From contig NZ_GG666295.1 of assembly GCF_000159095.1 (NCBI RefSeq), positions 177,497-226,810 on the forward strand: a DNA stretch of 49,314 bases, read 5' to 3'. A program made the position numbers and the translations under genes. How positions within the stretch are numbered: the first letter of the stretch is position 1; every line of letters begins with the position of its first letter. The notes below the pieces were generated by a model. It searched no databases and was not told the origin of the DNA. It saw nothing but the letters and a program-made list of their open reading frames with translations. This DNA is from Anaerococcus tetradius ATCC 35098. Lineage in GTDB: Bacteria; Bacillota; Clostridia; Tissierellales; Peptoniphilaceae. Below are positions 1-8,748 of this stretch, in pieces.

Positions 1-29
1 GAGTAAGGTCGACTTACTCTTTTATTTTT
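1..29 (+). terminator. Probable terminator of a gene left of the window
   Basis: A 7-bp perfect inverted repeat (GAGTAAG at 1-7, CTTACTC at 13-19) with a 5-nt loop is followed by a T-rich run (20-29). The stem may extend to the left of the window edge. It precedes the pcrA promoter, so it most likely ends an upstream transcript. Confidence 0.5.
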
Positions 30-39
30 ATGGTATAAT
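9..39 (+). promoter_or_regulatory. Promoter of the pcrA-ligA-gatCAB run
   Basis: An extended -10 element TGG-TATAAT lies at 31-39, with a weak -35 match (TCGACT, 9-14) 19 nt upstream. The ribosome binding site GGAAGG (49-54) and the pcrA ATG at 64 follow at normal distances. The -35 half overlaps the terminator hairpin. Confidence 0.6.
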
Positions 40-63
40 GGGATAGATGGAAGGATGTGAAAT

Positions 64-2259
64 ATGAACTTAGATGGATTAAATAATATGCAAAAAAAGG
101 CAGTACTTCATGACAAAGGCCCCTTACTCGTTTTAGCTGGTGCAGGTTCAGGTAAAACTAGGGTTCTTACAACGAGTATTGCCTATCTTATTGAAGAAAA
201 AGGTATTGATCCAAGAAATATAATTGCCATAACATTTACTAATAAGGCAGCAAATGAAATGAAACAAAGAATTTCCAAGCTATTAAATATGGATGTTTCA
301 CATCTTTGGATAGGCACATTTCACTCGATCTGTGCAAGAATTTTGAGGATGAATATAGATAAGATAGGTTATGATAGGAATTTTACAATATATGATACAT
401 CTGATCAAAGAACCCTAATAAAGGAAATAATTGATGAACTAGGGTATAAGGACGATGTTTCTGTAAAAGAATGCCAAAATGTTATCTCTAGTGCAAAAAA
501 CAAGTCCATGGACCCTGAAGAATTTCTCAGATTGAATACATATTTTACAAAGGGCGATATGTTTTATGAAGTTTACAAAAAATACGAAGAGAAGAAATTC
601 TATTATAACGCCTTAGACTTTGATGATTTGATTGATAAACTTTTGTACTTGTTTTATAAAGATAAAGAATGTCTAGAATATTATCAAAGAAAGTTTGAAT
701 ATGTTTTTGTTGATGAATACCAGGATACAAATAATAGCCAATACGAACTTATTAAGTATTTTGCAGGATTTCATAATAATGTGACGGTGGTTGGCGATAT
801 TGACCAGTCCATATATAGTTTTAGGGGTGCCAATATTTCAAATATTTTAAATTTTGAAAATGACTTCAAAAACTCTGAGCTTATAAAACTTGAACAGAAC
901 TATAGATCTACAGGAAATATCCTAGAAACTGCCAACCAACTTATAGAAAATAACACTGAAAGAAAAGAGAAAAATTTATGGACTGAAAATAATCAAGGAG
1001 ATAAGGTTGTTTATAAGTCTAATTCTGTTGAAAGCGAAGAAGCTAAATATGTATTAGATAATATTAAAAACTTGATGGCAGAAGGGTTTAGTCCTCATGA
1101 CTTCGCAATCCTTTATAGGACGAATGCCCAATCTCGACCATTTGAAGAAGTCTTGATGAAAAGTTTGATAAACTATAAGGTTATAGGCGGTCTTAAATTC
1201 TATGACAGAAAAGAGATAAAGGACTTGGTTGCTTATCTAAAAATTATAGTTAACCCAAAAGATAACTTATCCCTAAAAAGGATAATTAATGAACCAAAAA
1301 GAGGGATTGGCAACAAATCAATAGAAGAGTTAGAGACAATAGCTAATAGACATAATATATCCATGCTTGATTTGATGATAGACAAGGAATTTAACTACTT
1401 ACTTACTGATAGACTAAAAAAATTAACTAATAAATTCTATGGCCCACTAAAAGAAATTTTCGATAATATAGATAATTACAAAATAGTAGATTTGATTGAT
1501 GATGTTTTAGATAAAAGTTCTTATCTAAAGATGTTAGAATCTTCATATTCGGTGGAAGACAGATCGAGAATTGATAATATAAATGAGTTTATTTCATCGG
1601 CAGCAGAATATGAAGAAGAAAATCCTGAGGCAAACATATATGATTATCTTGAAAATCTATCCTTGCTTTCAGATTTGGATAAAACCGAAAGTGGCGAGGA
1701 ATGTGTGTCACTTATGAGCATGCACGCTGCTAAGGGCTTGGAGTTTCCTGTTGTCTTTGTTGTTGGTATGGATGAAGGACTTTTTCCTGGCAAAAGAAGC
1801 ATAGATGAGGGCAATATTGAAGAAGAAAGAAGACTCTTTTATGTAGCTATCACAAGGGCTAGAGAAAAATTATTCCTAACCAGTGCCCAAGCTAGGAGAA
1901 ATTACGGTAAGCTTGTATATTATAAGCCATCGAGATTTATTGACGAAATAATTGATAAACTAAGGCTTGAAGAAAAAATTGCATCTTACGGATTTTCTTC
2001 CAAAGAATACGAAAAAACTATGGCAGAAGATTATATGAGAGAGAAAGTCCGCCATCAAGTTCTCGGAAAAAAACTTACAAAAACAGAAGCTAGTGATAAG
2101 GATTTTAAGATTGGTGATAAGGTTAAACACTCCAAATGGGGTGTAGGAATGATTGTTCAAATCAATAAACAAGAAAAAGGCAACGAGTTAGTGGTGGCTT
2201 TCGATAATAAAGGATTAAAAAAACTAAATCAGGATTATGCACCAATAGAGAAGGTATAA
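64..2259 (+). CDS. pcrA: ATP-dependent DNA helicase PcrA (UvrD/Rep family)
   Basis: Superfamily 1A 3'-5' helicase for nucleotide excision repair, plasmid replication and removal of RecA or RNA polymerase obstacles. The Q-motif glutamine is Q10, Walker A GAGSGKT is at 26-32, the Walker B box DEYQD at 217-221, motif III GDIDQSIYSFRG begins at 244, and the motif VI arginine is R598 in ITRAREKL. The C-terminal GDKVKHSKWGVG segment is the Tudor-like module that contacts RNA polymerase in Gram-positive PcrA. At 731 aa it has the family length. It is first in a tight run with ligA (1-nt gap), the usual pcrA-ligA pairing of Firmicutes. Confidence 0.97.
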   Translation: MNLDGLNNMQKKAVLHDKGPLLVLAGAGSGKTRVLTTSIAYLIEEKGIDPRNIIAITFTNKAANEMKQRISKLLNMDVSHLWIGTFHSICARILRMNIDKIGYDRNFTIYDTSDQRTLIKEIIDELGYKDDVSVKECQNVISSAKNKSMDPEEFLRLNTYFTKGDMFYEVYKKYEEKKFYYNALDFDDLIDKLLYLFYKDKECLEYYQRKFEYVFVDEYQDTNNSQYELIKYFAGFHNNVTVVGDIDQSIYSFRGANISNILNFENDFKNSELIKLEQNYRSTGNILETANQLIENNTERKEKNLWTENNQGDKVVYKSNSVESEEAKYVLDNIKNLMAEGFSPHDFAILYRTNAQSRPFEEVLMKSLINYKVIGGLKFYDRKEIKDLVAYLKIIVNPKDNLSLKRIINEPKRGIGNKSIEELETIANRHNISMLDLMIDKEFNYLLTDRLKKLTNKFYGPLKEIFDNIDNYKIVDLIDDVLDKSSYLKMLESSYSVEDRSRIDNINEFISSAAEYEEENPEANIYDYLENLSLLSDLDKTESGEECVSLMSMHAAKGLEFPVVFVVGMDEGLFPGKRSIDEGNIEEERRLFYVAITRAREKLFLTSAQARRNYGKLVYYKPSRFIDEIIDKLRLEEKIASYGFSSKEYEKTMAEDYMREKVRHQVLGKKLTKTEASDKDFKIGDKVKHSKWGVGMIVQINKQEKGNELVVAFDNKGLKKLNQDYAPIEKV

Positions 2260-2260
2260 A

Positions 2261-4261
2261 ATGAATATGAGAGAAGAAATAAGCCAATTAATTGAAAAAA
2301 TTAATGAATTAAATTATCATTATTACACTCTTGATGAGCCCTTGGTCTCAGATGGTGAATATGATAAACTCTATGATAAACTAAAAAAGCTAGAAAATGA
2401 AAGTGGAATTGTTCTAGATAATTCTCCAACTCAAATTGTAGGTGGGCAAATATTAGACAAGTTTGAAAAACACTACCATCTAACAAAACTTCTTTCTCAA
2501 AACAAGGCCCAATCTTATGCTGAGCTAGAAGATTGGATTGATAGATGTCAAAGACTTAGAAAAGAATATAACGATAACCATGAAGATAAGCTAGATGAAA
2601 TAGAATTCATAATGGAATACAAGTTTGACGGATTAACTGTCAACCTAACTTATGAAAATGGAAAACTCACAAGTGCGGCTAGTAGGGGCAACGGAGTTGT
2701 TGGTGAGGAAATATTAGCTCAAGTAAAGACCATTAAATCCATTCCTCTGACTATAAAGGAAGAATCTCTTCTAGAAATTCAAGGTGAAGCCTTGATGCCC
2801 CTATCAGAATTAGCCAAATACAACAAAGATAATGAAATTCAGCTTAAAAATGCAAGAAATGCAGCAGCGGGTGCTCTTAGAAATCTTGATACAAGAGAAA
2901 CTGCAAGAAGAAACCTAACCGCATATTTTTATGCTGTGCCAACAAACAATTTGGATTTCAAAACTGAAGAAGATATGTTGGACTTCTTAAAAAATCAGGG
3001 ATTTAATATACATCCTTATCACAAAAAGGTTCATAACCTAGATGAGATAATTAGAGAACTTAAATTTATAGAAGAAGAAAGAAAAAAGATAGACATATTG
3101 ACAGATGGTGTAGTTATTAAGATAAACGACAAGAAAACCCAAGAAGTATTATCTAATACAAATAAATTTCCGAGATGGTCAATAGCTTTTAAATTTGAAG
3201 CTGAGGAGTACACCACAACATTGCGAAAAGTAGTATGGAATGTCGGAAGGACTGGTAAAGTTACACCTAGTGCAATCTTAGATCCTGTGGAATTTTCAGG
3301 GGCTACCGTTAGTAGGGCAACTCTAAATAATTATGATGATATTTTAAGGAAGAAAATCAAGATTGGCTCCAGGGTATTTATTCGTAGATCAAATGACGTT
3401 ATACCCGAAATCCTAGGTGTAGTTGATGAAAATCAAGAAGGGACAAGTGAAATCGAAAAGCCTAAGTTTTGTCCATATTGCTCTAGTGAACTAATTCAAG
3501 AAAATGTACACATAGTTTGTCCAAATTCAATTTCCTGCAAACCTCAGCTTTTAGCACGAATAGAGCATTTTGCATCTAGGAATGCCATGGATATTGAGGG
3601 ACTTTCAGAAAAGACCATTGCCCAATTGATGGATGAATTAGATATAAACGAAGTTGATGATATTTACGACCTAACTTACGAGCAGTTGATTAAGCTTGAA
3701 AGATTTGGTGATAAGAAAACTAAAAATTTATTAGAAGCAATCGAAAATAGCAAGAAAGTAGACCTTCAACATTTCATATATGCTATTGGCATACCTAATG
3801 TTGGGGAGAGAACTTCTAGGGATTTAGCAAATAAATTTAAGAGCTTTGATAAATTAAGGGCTAGTAAGGTCGATGAGCTAACAGATATTGATGATATAGG
3901 TGAAATAACAGCTGAAAATATCGTCGAATTTTTCTCAGACCCAAATATCAGCAAATCCATAGAAAATTTATTGGCCAAGGGTATAGAAATTTCTAAGCCA
4001 AAAGAAGATAATAATAGTGATGGGTTAAATAATTTAACCTTTGTAATAACAGGAACTATTGAAAATTACAAACGTGATGATATAAAAAATCTTATTGAAA
4101 AAAACGGAGGCAAGGTTACAGGTTCTGTATCAAAAAATACAGATATTTTACTAGCTGGTGAAAAAGCCGGATCTAAGAAAACCAAGGCTGAAGAGTTAAA
4201 TGTAGAAATTTATGAAGATCAAAAACTTTATGATTTCTTAAAAGAATTGGAAGGAATGTAG
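2261..4261 (+). CDS. ligA: NAD+-dependent DNA ligase LigA
   Basis: Seals nicks in DNA during replication and repair, using NAD+ for adenylation. The N-terminal Ia domain (about residues 10-60, with the YHYYTLDEP and SDGEYDKL boxes) binds NMN; the nucleotidyl-acceptor lysine is K121 in KFDG. An OB fold follows, then a four-cysteine zinc finger (C404, C407, C420, C426), helix-hairpin-helix repeats and a C-terminal BRCT domain (about 588-660, with TGTIENYKR). The length of 666 aa is typical. It starts 1 nt after pcrA and its stop is followed almost at once by gatC, so the genes are probably co-transcribed. Confidence 0.97.
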   Translation: MNMREEISQLIEKINELNYHYYTLDEPLVSDGEYDKLYDKLKKLENESGIVLDNSPTQIVGGQILDKFEKHYHLTKLLSQNKAQSYAELEDWIDRCQRLRKEYNDNHEDKLDEIEFIMEYKFDGLTVNLTYENGKLTSAASRGNGVVGEEILAQVKTIKSIPLTIKEESLLEIQGEALMPLSELAKYNKDNEIQLKNARNAAAGALRNLDTRETARRNLTAYFYAVPTNNLDFKTEEDMLDFLKNQGFNIHPYHKKVHNLDEIIRELKFIEEERKKIDILTDGVVIKINDKKTQEVLSNTNKFPRWSIAFKFEAEEYTTTLRKVVWNVGRTGKVTPSAILDPVEFSGATVSRATLNNYDDILRKKIKIGSRVFIRRSNDVIPEILGVVDENQEGTSEIEKPKFCPYCSSELIQENVHIVCPNSISCKPQLLARIEHFASRNAMDIEGLSEKTIAQLMDELDINEVDDIYDLTYEQLIKLERFGDKKTKNLLEAIENSKKVDLQHFIYAIGIPNVGERTSRDLANKFKSFDKLRASKVDELTDIDDIGEITAENIVEFFSDPNISKSIENLLAKGIEISKPKEDNNSDGLNNLTFVITGTIENYKRDDIKNLIEKNGGKVTGSVSKNTDILLAGEKAGSKKTKAEELNVEIYEDQKLYDFLKELEGM

Positions 4262-4262
4262 A

Positions 4263-4541
4263 ATGAATAAAGAAGAAGTAAAAAAGATTTACAGACTAGC
4301 AAATCTTAGCCTTGATGGCAAGGATGTTGAGCTCTTATCTGACAAATTTAACATAGTAATAGATTTTATAGAAGATATATTTACTGTTGATACTAATAAC
4401 GTTGAGATGACAGAGCTTATATCAAACCACAAGGCAGTATTTAGAAAAGATAAGCCACTAGAATCTATTAGTAGGAGTGAAGCTTTAGAAAACGCAAAAG
4501 ACACAGAATATGGTTACTTTAGACTCGATTGGAAACTATAG
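4263..4541 (+). CDS. gatC: Asp-tRNA(Asn)/Glu-tRNA(Gln) amidotransferase subunit C
   Basis: Small helical subunit that wraps around GatA and stabilises the GatCAB complex, which converts mischarged Glu-tRNA(Gln) and Asp-tRNA(Asn). The 92-aa protein opens with the family pattern (EVKKIYRLANLSLD) and ends with YFRLDWKL, close to the usual VP/L-containing tail. Identification rests on this plus its place directly in front of gatA. There is a 1-nt gap to ligA and an 8-nt gap to gatA, with GGAG (4541-4544) serving gatA. Confidence 0.93.
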   Translation: MNKEEVKKIYRLANLSLDGKDVELLSDKFNIVIDFIEDIFTVDTNNVEMTELISNHKAVFRKDKPLESISRSEALENAKDTEYGYFRLDWKL

Positions 4542-4549
4542 GAGCTTAA

Positions 4550-5962
4550 ATGAATATTGAACAATTATTATCAGATTATAAAAATGGAAAAATTAGTGTT
4601 GAAGAGCATATAGGTAAGACATTAGAAAAAATTGAAGACGATAAGTTAAACGCCTATATCAGCATAGACCATGAAGGATCAATTGAAAGAGCAAAAGAGC
4701 TTGATAAAAAACTAAAAAGCGGTAAAAAGCTTGGCAAATTGTTTGGCCTTCCAATAGCTGTCAAAGATAATATTTCATATAAAAATATGAAAATGACTTG
4801 TGCCTCAAAGATGCTTAAAGATTTTAGACCTTTATATAATGCAAGTGTAATAGAAAATTTACTTGCTGAGGATGCCATTATTGTCGCTAAAACAAATATG
4901 GATGAGTTTGCAATGGGTGGTAGGGGTAAAACTTCTTATTTTGGTCCTACTAAAAACCCTCTTGATCATCAAAGAGTTCCAGGAGGTTCTTCTTCAGGAT
5001 CTGCAGTAGCAGTAGCTCAAGGAGATGTCTTGGTAGCTTTAGGTACAGATACAGGTGGATCTGTAAGATGTCCTGCTTCATATTGTAATATAATTGGTTA
5101 TAAACCAAGCTATTCTATAATGAGTAGATATGGTGTTGTATCTATGGCCAATACTCTTGATCAAGTTTCCTTATTTGCTAAAAATATCGAAGATTTAAGA
5201 AGGCTTGCTGATATAAGCGCCTCAGCTGATCCAAAAGATATGACATCAAATTTAGAAAAATATAATTATACTTTTGAAGATTATGATTTTTCTAATAAAA
5301 AAATCGCCTATATCAAAACTGATTCTAGTCTATATGAAGGAATTGAAGATGCTGTAAAAGAAGACTACAAAATAGCCTTGGAGGCTCTTGAAAAATTAGG
5401 AGCGGATTTACAGCCAATAGATTTGAATTATGCTAAATACGCAAATCCTGTCTACAATGTTGTTATGAGTTCGGAAGTATCATCTAATATGAGTAGATAT
5501 GATAGCGTAAGGTATGGTTATCAAGCAGATTCTTATGAAAATGTTGAGGACTTATTCGTTAAGTCTAGGTCAGAGGGTCTCGGAGAAGAGGTTCAAAGGA
5601 GAATTGCCCTTGGAACAATGTATCTTTCAGCTAATGATGATCAAAAAATATATAAAAAGGGTCTAAAGATTAGAACTTTAATTAAAGAAGAATTAGAAAA
5701 AATATTTGAAGACTATGATTTGATTATAACTCCAACAACTACCAACTTACCACCAAAAATGGATGAAGATATTGACGATCCTCTAAGTGACTTTAAGGCT
5801 GATGGCTTTAATGTTATCGTAAATCTTTCTGGTATGTGCGGTATATCTGTACCTGTAAGAAGTGGAATTTCAGGTTCAGTTCAATTCATAGCCAACAGAT
5901 TTGAAGATAATAAATTATTAAATGCTAGTGAGAAATTTTTAAGGAGTATAAATGAAAACTAA
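4550..5962 (+). CDS. gatA: Asp/Glu-tRNA amidotransferase subunit A (amidase)
   Basis: Glutaminase subunit of GatCAB: it releases ammonia from glutamine, which is channelled to GatB. Amidase-signature fold with the Ser-cis-Ser-Lys triad visible: K72 (AVKDN), cis-serine S147 (GGSSSGS) and nucleophile S171 (GTDTGGS). All three are shifted by exactly 7 residues from the Staphylococcus aureus numbering as I remember it (K79, S154, S178), which supports both the assignment and the start codon. Length 470 aa. The 3' end overlaps gatB by 11 nt, suggesting coupled translation. Confidence 0.97.
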   Translation: MNIEQLLSDYKNGKISVEEHIGKTLEKIEDDKLNAYISIDHEGSIERAKELDKKLKSGKKLGKLFGLPIAVKDNISYKNMKMTCASKMLKDFRPLYNASVIENLLAEDAIIVAKTNMDEFAMGGRGKTSYFGPTKNPLDHQRVPGGSSSGSAVAVAQGDVLVALGTDTGGSVRCPASYCNIIGYKPSYSIMSRYGVVSMANTLDQVSLFAKNIEDLRRLADISASADPKDMTSNLEKYNYTFEDYDFSNKKIAYIKTDSSLYEGIEDAVKEDYKIALEALEKLGADLQPIDLNYAKYANPVYNVVMSSEVSSNMSRYDSVRYGYQADSYENVEDLFVKSRSEGLGEEVQRRIALGTMYLSANDDQKIYKKGLKIRTLIKEELEKIFEDYDLIITPTTTNLPPKMDEDIDDPLSDFKADGFNVIVNLSGMCGISVPVRSGISGSVQFIANRFEDNKLLNASEKFLRSINEN

Positions 5963-7370
5963 AACAATAATAGGATTGGAAATTCATGTGGAGCTATCCA
6001 CTGAAACAAAGATGTTTTGCTCTTGTAAAAATGAATTCGGGGCTGTTCCAAATACCAATGTATGCCCAATATGCCTAGGTCATCCTGGAACCCTTCCACA
6101 AATGAACCAAAGAGCTGTAGAATTTGCTGTTATGGCAGGTCTTGCATTTAATTGTGATATTAGAAATGATCAAAAGATGGATAGGAAGAAGTATTTTTAT
6201 CCTGACTTGGTTAAGGGATATCAAATCACTCAGTTTGACAAGCCTTACGCTACAAATGGTTATATAAGCCTTTCTTCAGACAAAAAAATCAGAATTGCCG
6301 AAATCCACATGGAAGAAGATACTGGTAAATCTAACCATGACGAAAATAATGCGACCCTTATGGATTATAACAGGGCAGGAGTTCCTCTTATTGAAATTGT
6401 AAGTGAACCTGATATGGCTTCCCCAGATGAGGCAAGGGAATATGTAGAAACTCTAGCTTCAACTCTTAGATTTTTGGGAGTTTCAGACTGTATTATGGCT
6501 CAAGGATCTATGCGTGTAGATGTAAATATCAACTTGGAAAATCTTGAAAATAATACTAGAACAGCCATAGCTGAAATTAAAAACATCAACTCAATTAAGG
6601 CAATAGAAAATGCTCTTGAATACGAAGTTCAAAGACAAAGAAAACTTCTCGAAAATGGTGAAATCGGTGTAAAAGAAACAAGAAGATGGGATGATGAGAA
6701 GCTTGAGACAATCCACATGAGGAACAAAGAAGTTGGTAATGATTATAGATTTTCTGCTGAAGGAGATATTCCTCTAATAGAATTGAGTGATGAATTTATT
6801 AATCATATAAGAGAAAAGCTTCCTGAATTACCTAAGGATAAAGAAAATAGATACATGAAAGATCTTAATTTAAGCAAATATGACGCAAATCTTTTGGCTA
6901 ACGATAGACAACTTTCAGATCTTTTCGAAAAAACTAATAAACTTGTAAATGATCCAAATATTTGTGCAAATTGGATTTTATCAGAACTATCAAGAAGACT
7001 AAATGAGTTCGAGCAAAGCCCAGAAGATATGAAACTTTCTGTTGAGAATTTCTCAAAACTAATCATCTTAGCCAAGGATAACAAAATTAATAATAATGTT
7101 GCTAAAAAATTGCTAAGAGAAATTTTCGAATCAAACGAAGACCCTGAAAAATTGGCAGAGGATAGGAATTTATTACAAATTTCTGATTCATCTTTCCTAG
7201 AAGAGATAGTTGATGAAGTATTAAGAGAAAATCCTGAATCAATTGAAGATATAAAGGCTGGAAAAGATAGGGCATTTGGATTTTTGGTTGGTCAAGCTAT
7301 GAAAAAAACCAAGGGTAAGGGAAATCCTCAAGCAATAAACAAACTATTGAAAGAAAAAATAGGAAAATAA
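5952..7370 (+). CDS. gatB: Asp/Glu-tRNA amidotransferase subunit B
   Basis: Kinase-transamidase subunit of GatCAB: it phosphorylates the Glu or Asp on the mischarged tRNA and transfers ammonia onto it. The N-terminal GLEIHVELST box and four cysteines of a zinc site (C23, C25, C38, C41) mark the catalytic cradle; the C-terminal third is the helical and YqeY-like tail that binds the tRNA elbow, ending in VGQAMKKTKGKGNPQ. Length 472 aa. The ATG lies inside the end of gatA. Last gene of the pcrA-gatB run. The presence of gatCAB implies that Gln- and/or Asn-tRNA is made by the indirect route. Confidence 0.97.
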   Translation: MKTKTIIGLEIHVELSTETKMFCSCKNEFGAVPNTNVCPICLGHPGTLPQMNQRAVEFAVMAGLAFNCDIRNDQKMDRKKYFYPDLVKGYQITQFDKPYATNGYISLSSDKKIRIAEIHMEEDTGKSNHDENNATLMDYNRAGVPLIEIVSEPDMASPDEAREYVETLASTLRFLGVSDCIMAQGSMRVDVNINLENLENNTRTAIAEIKNINSIKAIENALEYEVQRQRKLLENGEIGVKETRRWDDEKLETIHMRNKEVGNDYRFSAEGDIPLIELSDEFINHIREKLPELPKDKENRYMKDLNLSKYDANLLANDRQLSDLFEKTNKLVNDPNICANWILSELSRRLNEFEQSPEDMKLSVENFSKLIILAKDNKINNNVAKKLLREIFESNEDPEKLAEDRNLLQISDSSFLEEIVDEVLRENPESIEDIKAGKDRAFGFLVGQAMKKTKGKGNPQAINKLLKEKIGK

Positions 7371-7411
7371 ATTATTATTTTGTAAAAATAATATCCTATT
7401 TAGCAAATTTT

Positions 7412-7447
7412 TACCAATCCACTAGTATAAGAACCAGTGGATTGGTA
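7412..7447. repeat. 12-bp hairpin between gatB and mtaD
   Basis: TACCAATCCACT (7412-7423) and AGTGGATTGGTA (7436-7447) are perfect reverse complements around a 12-nt loop. No T-run follows on either strand, so it is not a standard intrinsic terminator. It lies 35 nt before the mtaD start and could be a processing, stability or attenuation structure. Function unknown. Confidence 0.6.
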
Positions 7448-7482
7448 GATAATTTAAAAATATAAGGGAGTCATTAACAAGC

Positions 7483-8748
7483 ATGAATATATTAATAGAA
7501 AATACAAATCTCCTTTCCATGGAAGATGAAATCATACATAAAAAAAATATTTACATAAAAGACGAAAATATTTCTTACCTAGGAGATAGGAATGATTTTC
7601 CCTTTGATTTGAAAATTGATGGCTCTAATTTTTTAACCATGCCAGGATTTATAAACTCCCATACCCATGTGGCCATGAGTCTTTTTAGAAATTATGGGCC
7701 TGAAACAGACTTAATGACCTGGCTAAATGATTATATATGGCCTCTAGAAGATAAATTATGCCCAAATGATGTCTACTACGGTTCAAAACTTGGGATTTTG
7801 GAAATGATTAAAACAGGAACTACATGCTTTGCAGATATGTACTTTTTTTGCGATGAAACTGCTAAAGCCTGTAGGCAAATGAATATTAGGGCTCAAATTT
7901 CAAGGGGACTTGCTTGCCCTGACAATGAATTAAATAAAATTAAAGAAAATATAGAATTTGCTAAACTATACAAAAATGACCCCTTAATAGATGTAGGTCT
8001 GGGACCTCACGCCATATATACAGCAGACTTAGATTATTTAAGAAAAATTTCAGACTATGCCCAAGAATATCAACTACCTATCCATATCCACTTATCAGAA
8101 ACTCAGAAGGAAAATGATGATTGCTATGCTAAATACAAAATGAGTCCAACAGAGGTTGTTGAAAAAGCAGGAATCTTCAAGAATAAAACAATTGCAGCTC
8201 ACGGCATATATTTATCTGATAATGACCTTGATATCATTAAGGGTAATGATGTTAGCATAGTTCACAATCCTAGTTCTAACTTGAAATTATCATCAGGATT
8301 CTTAAATTTATCAAGATTATTAGATAAGGGAATTAATGTTTGTTTGGGAACAGATTCTGCATCTAGCAATAATAAGCTTTCTATGCTTAGAGAAATAGAA
8401 ACAACTATGCTAGTTTCAAAGTTATTCTCTTCAAGACCTATAACTAGTTTTGAAGTCTTAAAAATGGCAACTATTAATGGAGCAAAGGCACTTGGAATAG
8501 ATAGAAAAGTTGGTCTTATCAAAGAAAACTATAAGGCCGATTTAATAATGATTGATTTGAATAATGAAAACCATATTCCTCATAATGATATACTATCTTC
8601 ACTATGTTTTTCTACTTATGAAAATGATATTAAAAATGTAATCATAAATGGGAAATTACTTTATCAAGATGGAAAATATATAGGAATTGATGATAAAGAA
8701 ATTTTAAATAATTCTCAACTAGTTTTTGATAAACTAAAGGCAAGATAA
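7483..8748 (+). CDS. mtaD: 5-methylthioadenosine/S-adenosylhomocysteine deaminase
   Basis: Zinc-dependent amidohydrolase of the MtaD/SsnA-like group, deaminating MTA or SAH (adenosine also possible) and so recycling SAM by-products. Metal and substrate residues are readable: H60 and H62 (SHTHV), H203 and E206 (HLSE), H240 (AAHG) and D291 (GTDSA). Their spacing agrees with Thermotoga TM0936 as I recall it. Length 421 aa. The ATG is 12 nt after GGGAG, slightly long spacing. It overlaps the next gene by 1 nt (TAATG). The substrate cannot be fixed from sequence alone; guanine deaminase or TRZ/ATZ hydrolases are related alternatives. Confidence 0.85.
   Translation: MNILIENTNLLSMEDEIIHKKNIYIKDENISYLGDRNDFPFDLKIDGSNFLTMPGFINSHTHVAMSLFRNYGPETDLMTWLNDYIWPLEDKLCPNDVYYGSKLGILEMIKTGTTCFADMYFFCDETAKACRQMNIRAQISRGLACPDNELNKIKENIEFAKLYKNDPLIDVGLGPHAIYTADLDYLRKISDYAQEYQLPIHIHLSETQKENDDCYAKYKMSPTEVVEKAGIFKNKTIAAHGIYLSDNDLDIIKGNDVSIVHNPSSNLKLSSGFLNLSRLLDKGINVCLGTDSASSNNKLSMLREIETTMLVSKLFSSRPITSFEVLKMATINGAKALGIDRKVGLIKENYKADLIMIDLNNENHIPHNDILSSLCFSTYENDIKNVIINGKLLYQDGKYIGIDDKEILNNSQLVFDKLKAR

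Noticed and set aside
7412-7447. Intrinsic terminator after gatB
   Set aside because: The stem is strong but is followed by GATAATTTAAAAA, not a T-run, on the plus strand, and lacks one on the minus strand too.
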